This document shows positions 49,843 to 57,620 of a stretch of 64,000 nucleotides of DNA, piece by piece (the stretch's first letter is position 1; the number at the start of each line of letters is the position of its first letter). Below the pieces are notes generated by a model. That model did not search any database, was not told where the DNA came from, and worked only from the letters and a program-made list of their open reading frames with translations. Origin of the DNA: Deltaproteobacteria bacterium (GTDB lineage Bacteria > Desulfobacterota > Syntrophobacteria > Syntrophobacterales > Syntrophobacteraceae); assembly GCA_012517315.1 (NCBI GenBank), contig JAAYVE010000002.1:31484-95483 (forward strand), written 5' to 3'. Position numbers and translations under genes: made by a program.

Positions 49843-51630
49843 ATGTACCTCCAGTATTATCGACTGACCAAGAGCCCGTTTCACGTCACTCCCGACCCGG
49901 AATTCCTTTTTCTTTCGGAAACCCACAAGGAATGCCTGGCGTCCATCATTTACGGGGTGACGGAGCGCAAAGGGTTCGTGGCCGTCACGGGGGAGGTGGG
50001 CGTGGGGAAGACGACCGTCGTGCGGGCGTTTCTGGAACAGGTGGACCGGGAGCGGATCCGGCCTGTCTACGTCTTCAACCCCAACCTCACCTTCCATGAA
50101 CTCCTTCGCTTCCTTTGCCGGGACCTGGACCTAACCCCGGAAACGGACGAAACGTCGGAGTTGGTGAACGCACTCCACCGGCATCTCATCGACCTCTACA
50201 CCCAGAACCGCAACGTGGTCCTCGTCATCGACGAAGCCCAAAACATCCCCTTTGCGACCCTCGAAAACCTGCGGATGCTCTCCAATCTGGAGACCCACAA
50301 GGACAAGCTCATCCAGATCATCCTGGTGGGGCAGACGGAGTTCGAGGAGATGCTCAACCGCCCGGAACTCCGCCAGTTGAAGCAGCGTATCGCCGTCTTC
50401 AGTCGCATCGTGCCCCTCAACGAGGAGGAGTCCCTGGCGTACATCCAGCATCGGCTGGCCAAGTCAGGGGGAGCTCGGGACCGGATTTTCACCCGGCAGG
50501 CCCTGAACCGCATCATCCGGCAATCCAGGGGAATTCCCAGGCTCATCAACATCCTGTGCGACAACTGTCTCAACAAGGGCTTCGGATACCAGAAGAACCG
50601 CATTGGGGCGGGTGTTGTGAAGGAAGTGGTTGCGGAGATGAAGGGGACTTCCCGCCGCTCCGTCCTTTTCCGGCGCCTGGGGATCGCCGCGGGAGTGCTG
50701 GGGGTGCTCTTCTTCCTGGGACTGGCGGTGTACGAGATGGGCTACCTGACGGCCATGAGGGAGACCACACAAGAAGCGATGGTGAAGCCGAAGCCGCTGA
50801 GTCCCGCCAGGGATGCTCCCGGCGCGACCGTCCCCGAGGCGACGGCATCCAGGCCCGATGCCGGGGCCCCCTTGACTGCGGCCCCTCCTTCGCGGGAAGA
50901 AAAGAAGCCGAAACCGGAACAGGCGGCCCGGGCCCTCCCGGTGCCCACTCCAACCCCGTCCCGCCCCGAGGACCTGATCGCCGCAAAAGGGCTGAACGGC
51001 CCCGCAGCACGGCCGGAAATGATCGCCACCGACCGTGGCGGCAGCGGGAAAGAGGCGTCCGCCACCGTGGCCGTTCCGTCCCCACCGGCCTCGGTGCAAG
51101 CGGTTTCCGAAGTCCCGTCCCCCCGGGAGCCAAAAGCCTCCTCGCCGGAACCCAAGGGGGCCGGCCATGAACCGCGGCCGGCTTCCCCCGGGACGAGAGG
51201 GGCCGCACAGGAATCGAAAGCCCCGGTTCCCGAACGGAAGGCCTCTGCTCCGGAGTCAAGGGCCCCCGCCACTTCGGAACTTGCGGTGTTGCCGGTCGCC
51301 CCTGCAGCGCCGTCACCCGAGCCCCGACCAGCTTCGGCCCTGCCTCCAGCCGCCGTAGCTGAGACCCGGACGGTTCCCCCTCAAACGACAGCCGTCGCCC
51401 CCGAACCCAGGATCGCCCCTGCCGAGCCCAAACCGTCCAGGATGGAACCCGTCTTTCGCACGGCGAAGCGGGGGGACACTCTCAGCGACCTCATCGTGGA
51501 GGTTTACGGCGCCTTCGACCGGTCCCTGCTCGACCTGGTCAAGCGCAGCAACCCGCACATCAGGGATGAAAACCACATCCTCGTGGGGGAGCGCATCACC
51601 TTCCCCCCTCACAAGTCCACCAGGGATTGA
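49843..51630 (+). CDS. XrtA-type AAA ATPase (ExeA-like) with transmembrane, Pro/Ala linker and LysM-like tail
   Basis: A 595-residue protein beginning MYLQYYRLTKSPFHVTPDPE, the hallmark start of ExeA/PEP-CTERM-associated ATPases. Walker A is GEVGVGKTT with K56; Walker B is VLVIDEAQN with D130-E131. One membrane segment lies at about 284-303 (GVLGVLFFLGLAVYEMGYL). A long Pro/Ala/Glu-rich linker fills ~310-535. The last ~55 residues form a LysM-like peptidoglycan-binding domain (AKRGDTLSDLIVEVYGAF). It probably helps assemble or gate the exopolysaccharide export machine across the periplasm. A frame from 49708 is longer but lacks homology. The linker-LysM extension goes beyond the common form of the family. 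Confidence 0.88.
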   Translation: MYLQYYRLTKSPFHVTPDPEFLFLSETHKECLASIIYGVTERKGFVAVTGEVGVGKTTVVRAFLEQVDRERIRPVYVFNPNLTFHELLRFLCRDLDLTPETDETSELVNALHRHLIDLYTQNRNVVLVIDEAQNIPFATLENLRMLSNLETHKDKLIQIILVGQTEFEEMLNRPELRQLKQRIAVFSRIVPLNEEESLAYIQHRLAKSGGARDRIFTRQALNRIIRQSRGIPRLINILCDNCLNKGFGYQKNRIGAGVVKEVVAEMKGTSRRSVLFRRLGIAAGVLGVLFFLGLAVYEMGYLTAMRETTQEAMVKPKPLSPARDAPGATVPEATASRPDAGAPLTAAPPSREEKKPKPEQAARALPVPTPTPSRPEDLIAAKGLNGPAARPEMIATDRGGSGKEASATVAVPSPPASVQAVSEVPSPREPKASSPEPKGAGHEPRPASPGTRGAAQESKAPVPERKASAPESRAPATSELAVLPVAPAAPSPEPRPASALPPAAVAETRTVPPQTTAVAPEPRIAPAEPKPSRMEPVFRTAKRGDTLSDLIVEVYGAFDRSLLDLVKRSNPHIRDENHILVGERITFPPHKSTRD

Positions 51631-51741
51631 GAAACGTCCCCAGGATCTCTTGATGCATGACGCATCGCCCCCCCCGTAACCTGGGCATGCCCACTTTCCA
51701 ATAGATCCTTCAACCCATTGAACCGATACGGGAAAAAAGAC

Positions 51742-53655
51742 ATGGACAACCCTGTGATGAGTGGTCAGGTGTTGGAAACCGGTGCCACCCCGTCCCCTCC
51801 CGGCGGATACAGGGGGAACGGCAACGGCTTGCTGGGGGAAGATGCTTTTCACCAGATGGTCTACCTGGAGAGGAAGCGGACGGAGCGTTCGGGAAAACCG
51901 TTTTTGCTCCTGTGCCTAAGTGTCGTTAACTTCGAAAACGCCGTCCAGAGAGCACGAATCCTTGAAGGAATCCAGGCACACCTTCCCGGTGTCCTTCGGG
52001 GGACGGACGTGTGCGGGTGGTTCAAGGAAGAACTCACCATCGGGGTGATTTTCACGGAGATCGGTGAAACGGACATCAACCGGGCTCGCAGCCGGATCCA
52101 GGAGAAGATCCGGTTGCGCCTGAATGAACGGTTCACGCCCGAGGAACTTGGCCGCCTCGTCATGTCCTACCAGGTTTACAGCTGCAACGGCGGGACGCAA
52201 CCATTGGAATGCGGCCTCGATGTGCATCCTCTGGGAGAAGAGCCGCTCCAGGGCCATAGAAAGAAGGAGTTCCCGACTTTTCTCAACTCCTGGTTCCGCC
52301 AGAGATGCTTTCTGCTGACAGGCGACATGCTTCTCATCAGTTTTGCTCAGGTCCTGAGCCTCTGGATCCGCCTGGGTCATTCCGACGCCCTGCCGCAGCT
52401 ATACACTGGGGCGTTTGCTTTCTCCACCCTGTTGTATCCCGCTGTCCTCTACGTTTTCGACCTGTACAATATGGAGAAGCTGTTTCGCTGGAGGTGGTTT
52501 GTGTTGAGAACCGGCCTCGCGGTCCTTTTCATGACGGGCGTTTCAGCCTCCTGGTTTTACCTCTTTCCCCAATGGGTGTATGGAAGGGGCCTCCTGGGCA
52601 TCCAGGCGCTCCTGGTCTTCATGCTCATCGCTGGGTGGCGGGCCCTCTGCAGGAGCCTGCTGCAGCTGAACAAAACGGGTATCAGCACTCTTATCCTGGG
52701 AGCTGGGGATTCGGGTAAGAGCGTTTACAAGCTCCTCAGTGAGCCGTATTCCCCTTACAGGGTCACGGGTTTCCTGGATGACGACCCAGCCAAGCAGGGG
52801 AAGGTGATGGGATCGCCCAGGGTCTTGGGGACTCTGGACAGCATCAATGAAGTGGCGGCAAGAACAGGGGCAAAAGCGGCGGTTCTCGCCCTCCCGCGAA
52901 ACCGTCCCGCCATGCTCACCCGAAAGATGCTGGAAGCCCGTCTCAGGGGCCTCGAGATCATCGAAATGCCGACGATCTTCGAACTTCTGACAGAAAAGGT
53001 CCCTGTCCAGTGGCTGGAGGACCAGTGGCTGCTTTTCAGCGGCGGGTTCGATCTCCTCTCCACGGATTACGTGCGCAAGATCAAGCGGGTCATCGACTTC
53101 GGGGTGGCGGGCTTTCTCCTTTTCCTGACGGCGCCCCTTATGGCCCTGACGGCCCTCGCCATCAGGCTGGAATCCCCCGGTCCCGTCTTTTACAGGCAGC
53201 AGCGGGTGGGCAAAGGCGGGCAGGTCTTCACCATCACCAAGTTTCGGTCCATGCGGAGCGATGCGGAGAAGGCGGGTGTTGCCCAGTGGGCGACGAAGCG
53301 GGACCCACGGGTGACACGGGTGGGCAAGTGGATCCGCATCCTCAGGATCGATGAAATCCCCCAGATCTGGAGCGTCTTCAAAGGGGACATGAGCATTGTC
53401 GGTCCCCGGCCGGAGCGCCCGGAATTCGTGAGGGAACTGGAAGCCCAGATCCCCTATTACAGTGTCCGGCACACGGTGACTCCCGGAATCACCGGGTGGG
53501 CGCAGGTGAAGTACCCCTACGGGGCGTCCGTGGAGGATGCCCTCCACAAGCTGGAATACGACCTCTTCTACATCAAGAACATGTCCATTTTCCTGGACAT
53601 CAAGATCCTCCTCAGAACCATCGGGGTGGTCCTCCTTGGTGAAGGAGCCAGGTGA
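51742..53655 (+). CDS. Polyprenyl-phosphate sugar transferase with extra N-terminal domain, third of three
   Basis: A 637-residue enzyme. Residues ~31-150 (LLGEDAFHQMVYLERKRTER to about VMSYQVYS) resemble a degenerate GGDEF/cyclase-type fold without the GGDEF signature. Membrane segments follow at ~190-320, then a Rossmann-like domain (STLILGAGDSGKSVYKLLS). The catalytic C-terminal domain starts IKRVIDFGVAGFLLFLTAP with FYRQQRVGKGGQVFTITKF, LRIDEIPQIWSVFKGDM and IVGPRPERPEF. The last two thirds fit the XrtA-associated (TIGR03013/EpsB-like) sugar transferases. It starts a glycan on the lipid carrier. ATG 51742 is preferred to TTG 51718. The N-terminal domain could bind a nucleotide second messenger or be purely structural. 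Confidence 0.9.
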   Translation: MDNPVMSGQVLETGATPSPPGGYRGNGNGLLGEDAFHQMVYLERKRTERSGKPFLLLCLSVVNFENAVQRARILEGIQAHLPGVLRGTDVCGWFKEELTIGVIFTEIGETDINRARSRIQEKIRLRLNERFTPEELGRLVMSYQVYSCNGGTQPLECGLDVHPLGEEPLQGHRKKEFPTFLNSWFRQRCFLLTGDMLLISFAQVLSLWIRLGHSDALPQLYTGAFAFSTLLYPAVLYVFDLYNMEKLFRWRWFVLRTGLAVLFMTGVSASWFYLFPQWVYGRGLLGIQALLVFMLIAGWRALCRSLLQLNKTGISTLILGAGDSGKSVYKLLSEPYSPYRVTGFLDDDPAKQGKVMGSPRVLGTLDSINEVAARTGAKAAVLALPRNRPAMLTRKMLEARLRGLEIIEMPTIFELLTEKVPVQWLEDQWLLFSGGFDLLSTDYVRKIKRVIDFGVAGFLLFLTAPLMALTALAIRLESPGPVFYRQQRVGKGGQVFTITKFRSMRSDAEKAGVAQWATKRDPRVTRVGKWIRILRIDEIPQIWSVFKGDMSIVGPRPERPEFVRELEAQIPYYSVRHTVTPGITGWAQVKYPYGASVEDALHKLEYDLFYIKNMSIFLDIKILLRTIGVVLLGEGAR

Positions 53656-53659
53656 GGAC

Positions 53660-53702
53660 GGGTCTATTGAGTCGTATAGTCATTGGTTGATTGAGTCGTT
53701 GC
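53660..53702 (-). repeat. Degenerate 9-base repeat cluster, site 1 (reverse orientation)
   Basis: Read on the - strand this gap contains GACTCAAT, CCAATGACT and GACTCAATAGACCC in a rough 9-base period. The same words appear at three later sites (57066, 57591, 59430). It fills the gap between the sugar transferase and the acyl carrier protein. Confidence 0.6.
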
Positions 53703-53728
53703 GTGGAAAGGAGTGGAAACCGTTTGCC

Positions 53729-54007
53729 ATGAGAGAAACCATCATTCGAGATGTCAGGCACTTCATCATCGAGAATTTTCTTTTTGGGGATTCAGGCAAT
53801 GGTCTCAAAGAGACGGATTCGCTTCTGGAGAAAGGGATCATCGACTCTACTGGTGTTCTGGAACTTGTCTCCCACCTGGAAGAGACCTACGGGTTCAGGG
53901 TTGAAGACGAGGAACTGATCCCCGAAAACCTTGATTCCATCGCCAATGTGACCGGCTACATCCTCCGAAAACTTCCCAGGGAGTCTTTTGGGTCGCTGCA
54001 TGCATGA
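53729..54007 (+). CDS. Acyl carrier protein
   Basis: A 92-residue acyl carrier protein. The phosphopantetheine site is S40 in GIIDSTGVLELVSHLEE, with the usual FRVEDEELIPENLDSI helix after it. It would carry an acyl or aminoacyl group as a thioester for the AMP-forming ligases downstream. ATG 53729 gives a normal ACP length; the frame is open further upstream but enters the repeat region and the end of the previous gene. GGAAAGGAGTGG lies 12 bases before the ATG. ACPs are a regular part of XrtA-type exopolysaccharide loci. Confidence 0.9.
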   Translation: MRETIIRDVRHFIIENFLFGDSGNGLKETDSLLEKGIIDSTGVLELVSHLEETYGFRVEDEELIPENLDSIANVTGYILRKLPRESFGSLHA

Positions 54008-54037
54008 AGTGTGTCGGCTGGGATGCGAGTCAACTGT

Positions 54038-56014
54038 ATGTGTGGTGTAGCAGGCATCATCGAATTCAACACCCCTGAACCAAAGGAGGGGCTCCTCCGG
54101 AAAATGCTGGGCCTGATCCGCCACCGGGGCCCCGATGCATTCGGCATTTTCACGGATTCCCATGCGGGGCTTGCCCATGCGCGACTGAGCATCATCGATC
54201 TCAGTGGCGGCGATCAACCTATCCACAATGAGGACGAAACAGTCTGGATCGTATACAACGGAGAGGTTTTCAATTACCCCGAGCTTCGACAAGACCTGGA
54301 GGAGAGGGGGCACCGCTTCGCCACCCGGACGGACACCGAGGTTCTGGTCCACCTCTATGAGGATCACGGGACGGCCTTTGTGAATAAATTGAACGGCCAG
54401 TTTGCATTTGCCCTCTGGGACAGAAGGCGGAAGCGCCTCATGCTCGCCAGGGACCGCTTGGGGATTCGCCCACTTTTCTATCACCTCTCAGGCCGGCGCC
54501 TTCTTTTCGGTTCGGAGATTAAGGCCCTTTTTGCCGACGCCCGGGTGCCCCGGCGCTTCGATCCCCTGACTCTTTCGGACATCTTCACCTGCTGGGCGCC
54601 CCTTGGGGTCTCGACGGCCTTTGAAGGGGTCCGGCAGCTCGAGCCCGGCCATTTTGCCGTCTTTTCGCAAGACGGCTGGAAGTCCCAGCCCTATTGGCAG
54701 CTTTCCTTTTCCAATGAGGGAAACGAGGACCGGCCGCTGGACGATTATGCGGAGGAACTGGATGTCATCCTCACGGACGCCACCCGCATCCGCCTTCGAG
54801 CCGACGTTCCCGTGGGAGCGTATCTCAGCGGCGGGCTTGACAGCACGGTCATCACATCGCTGGTGAAGAGTTCCTTTAACAACCAGCTGCGGACCTTTTC
54901 CGTGAGTTTCACCGACGGCCGATTTGACGAGGCGCCCTTCCAGGAGAAGGCGGTGCGTGCCCTGGAAACCGACCACCGGAGCATCCGGTGCACGGAGAGG
55001 GACATCGGGGAGGACTTTCCCAAGGTCGTTTGGCACAGCGAAGTCCCTTTGCTCCGCACGGCCCCCGTTCCCCTCTGCCGTCTTTCCCATCTCGTTCGGT
55101 GCAATGACTTCAAGGTAGTGCTGACCGGAGAGGGTTCCGACGAGATCTTTGCGGGGTACGACATCTTCAAGGAAGACAAGGTGCGGCGGTTCTGGGCGAG
55201 GCAGCCGGATTCCCAGTGGCGGCCGAGGCTTTTTCAAAGGCTTTACCCGGACATCTTTGCCCATGGCGACAGGCGCAGTCGCGCCTTTTTGGAGGGCTTT
55301 TTCCGAAAGGGCTTGGCAGATGTGGCTTCCCCGGTGTATTCCCACTTCATCCGCTGGGAGAACACCGCCCATCTCAGGAGTTTTCTCTCCCCGCAGATTC
55401 TCGAAGCCGCGGGGGCGCACGAACCGTTCGTAGACCGCTATTGTGCCGGGCTTCCCGCCGACTTCATGACGTGGGACCCTCTTTCGCGGGCCCAGTTCAC
55501 GGAAATCTCCATCTTCCTCTCCAACTACCTTCTGTCCTCCCAGGGGGATCGCGTGGCCATGGCCCATGCGGTGGAGGGGCGCTTTCCATTCCTGGACCAC
55601 CGGGTGGTGGAATTCGCGTCGAAGCTTCCCCATCGATACCGGATGCACGGATTGAAAGACAAGTTCATCCTGCGGAAGGTTGCATCCCGGTTCATTCCTG
55701 GGGAGCTGTCCCAGCGCCCCAAGCAGCCGTACCGAGCCCCCATCAGCCGATGCTTCCTGGAGGGGGAAGCCTGCGCCGTCACCAGGGATCTCCTTTCGGA
55801 GGAGGCGGTGAGGCGGGCCGGCTGCTTCGACCCGTCCAAGGTCGGACGGTTTTTGTCCAAGTGTTTCAAGCAAGGGGGCAACGTGTTGAGCGAACGGGAA
55901 AACATGGCCCTGGCCGGAATGGTGTCCACCCAGCTCCTCCATCGCCTCTTCATTTCACATTTCTCGTCACAAGACTGCCAGGAACCGGAAAAAGTCCTCC
56001 TTTACGGTCGATGA
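54038..56014 (+). CDS. Asparagine synthase-type amidotransferase (exopolysaccharide-linked)
   Basis: A 658-residue class II amidotransferase. ATG 54038 is required because the catalytic residue must be Cys2 (MCGVAGI). The glutaminase domain runs to about residue 190 with RHRGPDAFGI and NGEVFNYPELR. The synthetase domain has the PP-loop YLSGGLDST near residue 265 and LTGEGSDEIFAGYD. Proteins of this group in exosortase-A loci are thought to amidate a sugar carboxylate or an acyl group. The stop overlaps the next ATG (ATGA). An uronic acid, perhaps from the 33224-37959 pathway or another source, is a possible substrate; that is inference. Confidence 0.9.
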   Translation: MCGVAGIIEFNTPEPKEGLLRKMLGLIRHRGPDAFGIFTDSHAGLAHARLSIIDLSGGDQPIHNEDETVWIVYNGEVFNYPELRQDLEERGHRFATRTDTEVLVHLYEDHGTAFVNKLNGQFAFALWDRRRKRLMLARDRLGIRPLFYHLSGRRLLFGSEIKALFADARVPRRFDPLTLSDIFTCWAPLGVSTAFEGVRQLEPGHFAVFSQDGWKSQPYWQLSFSNEGNEDRPLDDYAEELDVILTDATRIRLRADVPVGAYLSGGLDSTVITSLVKSSFNNQLRTFSVSFTDGRFDEAPFQEKAVRALETDHRSIRCTERDIGEDFPKVVWHSEVPLLRTAPVPLCRLSHLVRCNDFKVVLTGEGSDEIFAGYDIFKEDKVRRFWARQPDSQWRPRLFQRLYPDIFAHGDRRSRAFLEGFFRKGLADVASPVYSHFIRWENTAHLRSFLSPQILEAAGAHEPFVDRYCAGLPADFMTWDPLSRAQFTEISIFLSNYLLSSQGDRVAMAHAVEGRFPFLDHRVVEFASKLPHRYRMHGLKDKFILRKVASRFIPGELSQRPKQPYRAPISRCFLEGEACAVTRDLLSEEAVRRAGCFDPSKVGRFLSKCFKQGGNVLSERENMALAGMVSTQLLHRLFISHFSSQDCQEPEKVLLYGR

Positions 56015-57051
56015 CCCAGTTTAAGGGCATTCTTTTAGAGCACACCTTGAAGATCTGCAACCGTTGCATCCTCCCCGAGACCTTTCCCGGGATTCATTTC
56101 GACGCTGCGGGCATTTGCAACCATTGCACCCGGGAGGCACCCGCTCTTGCCAAGGCCGGTGAGAGAAAGGAGGCCTATCGGCGTCGGCTGGACGACCTCA
56201 TCGCCGGGGTCAGGGGGAGTGCCCCGACATACGATGCCATCCTGGCCTACAGTGGAGGGAAGGATTCCAGCTACACCCTGAAGCTCCTCCGGGATCGGTA
56301 TGATCTTCGAATTCTTGCCCTCACTTTCGACAATCATTTCATTTCCCCAGCAGCCGCGGAAAACATCAGGACTGTTACGGACCGTCTGTTGGTTGACTGC
56401 GTCACCTTCAAGCCCCCCTGGCCCATTCTGAGGGATCTTTTTGCTTCCGCTGCTCTTGAAGACGTCTTCCCGGCGCCGACGCTGATTCGAGCGAGCGCCA
56501 TCTGCACTGCATGCATCAGCATGGTGAAGAGCCTTGTTCTCAAGACGGCCCTCGAGATGTCCATACCGCTGGTCGCCTTCGGGTGGTCGCCCGGGCAGGC
56601 GCCCATCCAGTCCGCCATCATGAGGGCTTCTTCATCCCTTACGTGCCAGAGCCAGAAGACCCTCCTGGAGGGCCTTCCCGGGGGACTTGCCTCCGGTCTC
56701 GGCCGTTACTTCCTACCGGATGGGTATTATGAGATCTTCAAGGACCGCTTTCCCCACAATGTTCACCCCCTGGCTTTTTTCGACTATGACGAGGCTGAGA
56801 TCGTAGCCGAACTGGGCAAGGTGGGGTGGAAGACTCCCGCCGACACGGACACCAACTCCAGCAACTGCCTGTTAAACGCATTTGCGAATCAATGTCATCT
56901 TCAGCGCCACCAGTTCCACCCCTATGTGTGGGAGATCGCCAACATGGTGAGACAAGGTGTCATGTCCCGTGATGAGGGCATCCAGAAGATTTACACCGAC
57001 CAGGATCCGGCCCAGGTAGGATATGCCAGGACCATGCTCGGCCTGCAATGA
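56011..57051 (+). CDS. N-acetyl-sugar amidotransferase-like protein (WbpG/PseA-type PP-loop)
   Basis: A 346-residue ATP-pyrophosphatase-family protein. Two Cys pairs near the N-terminus (CNRC and CNHC) bind zinc. The PP-loop is YSGGKDSSYTLKL with the loop starting at residue 81. VAFGWSPGQAPIQS and DTNSSNCLLNAFANQ are further family motifs. Related enzymes put an amidine or amide group on a nucleotide sugar using ammonia from a partner glutaminase. The start ATG overlaps the stop of the AsnB-like gene by 4 bases. A separate much longer frame from 55216 is an artefact of an open frame within the upstream gene. Confidence 0.85.
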   Translation: MTQFKGILLEHTLKICNRCILPETFPGIHFDAAGICNHCTREAPALAKAGERKEAYRRRLDDLIAGVRGSAPTYDAILAYSGGKDSSYTLKLLRDRYDLRILALTFDNHFISPAAAENIRTVTDRLLVDCVTFKPPWPILRDLFASAALEDVFPAPTLIRASAICTACISMVKSLVLKTALEMSIPLVAFGWSPGQAPIQSAIMRASSSLTCQSQKTLLEGLPGGLASGLGRYFLPDGYYEIFKDRFPHNVHPLAFFDYDEAEIVAELGKVGWKTPADTDTNSSNCLLNAFANQCHLQRHQFHPYVWEIANMVRQGVMSRDEGIQKIYTDQDPAQVGYARTMLGLQ

Positions 57052-57065
57052 CCCTCGTCAGCCCT

Positions 57066-57092
57066 AACGACCCAACAGACCCGATAGACCCT
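57066..57092 (+). repeat. Degenerate 9-base repeat cluster, site 2
   Basis: AACGACCCAACAGACCCGAT and the following AGACCC read as three 9-base units (CGACCCAAC, AGACCCGAT, AGACCCTCA). It occupies the short gap directly before the small gene at 57094, so no standard ribosome binding site is seen there. Confidence 0.7.
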
Positions 57093-57093
57093 C

Positions 57094-57279
57094 ATGTCTG
57101 CAGAACTGATCACCCTTTTTCGGACCATGACGCCTGAGCAGAAGCTCCGGATCGCCCTCAGGCTTTATTACTCGGCAAGCACCCTGAAAGCCTCGGCCCT
57201 GCGAAGCCAGAATCCCAACCTGTCTGAAGAGGTGCTGAGCCTTAAGCTTCGAGAGATTTTTCTTCATGCACGAAGTTAA
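57094..57279 (+). CDS. Small protein paired with a nucleotidyltransferase (TA-like)
   Basis: A 61-residue basic protein (MSAELITLFRTMTPEQKLRI and SLKLREIFLHARS at the ends). Short proteins of this look are often found directly before a nucleotidyltransferase-domain gene, overlapping it by a few bases, as here (overlap with the frame at 57266). It may be half of a toxin-antitoxin-like pair. Its partner is truncated, so the pair is probably not functional. I cannot name a defined family. Confidence 0.5.
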   Translation: MSAELITLFRTMTPEQKLRIALRLYYSASTLKASALRSQNPNLSEEVLSLKLREIFLHARS

Positions 57280-57563
57280 TCTGTTCAGGGATTTTACGGA
57301 TCGATTGAACCGCCTGGGGATGAGGTATTTTGCCACTGGGTCGGTGGGGTCCATCGTCTATGGTGAACCACGCCAGTCACATGACATTGACGTCGTCCTT
57401 GAACTATGGCTGAAGGGTGTCGGGGAGGTCTGAGAAGCACCTGGGCGATATTGCAGGGATGATTCGGGTGTCGTGGGAACTGATTGACTTCCTTGAACTG
57501 GAAAAGAAGATCAGGGAGTATCATCTCACCAGCGATTGGGAGCAGGTGAAAGCGACATGCTGA
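57266..57563 (+). pseudogene. Truncated nucleotidyltransferase-domain gene
   Basis: The first frame from ATG 57266 reads MHEVNLFRDFTDRLNRLGMR then FATGSVGSIVYGEPRQSHDI and DVVLEL, the start of a nucleotidyltransferase (G-S-x-A/V-xx-Y-G and D-x-D motifs). It stops at 57433. A different frame from 57432 reads KHLGDIAGMIRVSWELIDFL and EKKIREYHLTSDWEQVKATC to a stop at 57563, matching the end of such proteins. The middle ~100 residues are missing. An internal deletion with frame change has destroyed the gene. Confidence 0.72.
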
Positions 57564-57590
57564 GGCTTCCCTGATCAGGGAAGTGAGAAT

Positions 57591-57620
57591 CCAACAGACC
57601 CAATGACCCAAAGACCCTAC
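57591..57620 (+). repeat. Degenerate 9-base repeat cluster, site 3 (runs into a gene start)
   Basis: CAGACCCAA, TGACCCAAA and GACCCTAC follow each other and supply the ATG and first codons (MTQRP) of the AMP-forming ligase at 57603. Confidence 0.65.

Noticed and set aside
54488..55942. 484-residue open frame on the - strand
   Set aside because: Antisense shadow of the AsnB-like gene; no ribosome binding site or recognisable domain.
55216..56010. N-terminal extension of the PP-loop amidotransferase frame
   Set aside because: The extension lies entirely inside the AsnB-like gene in another frame; the zinc-binding start of the family is at 56011.
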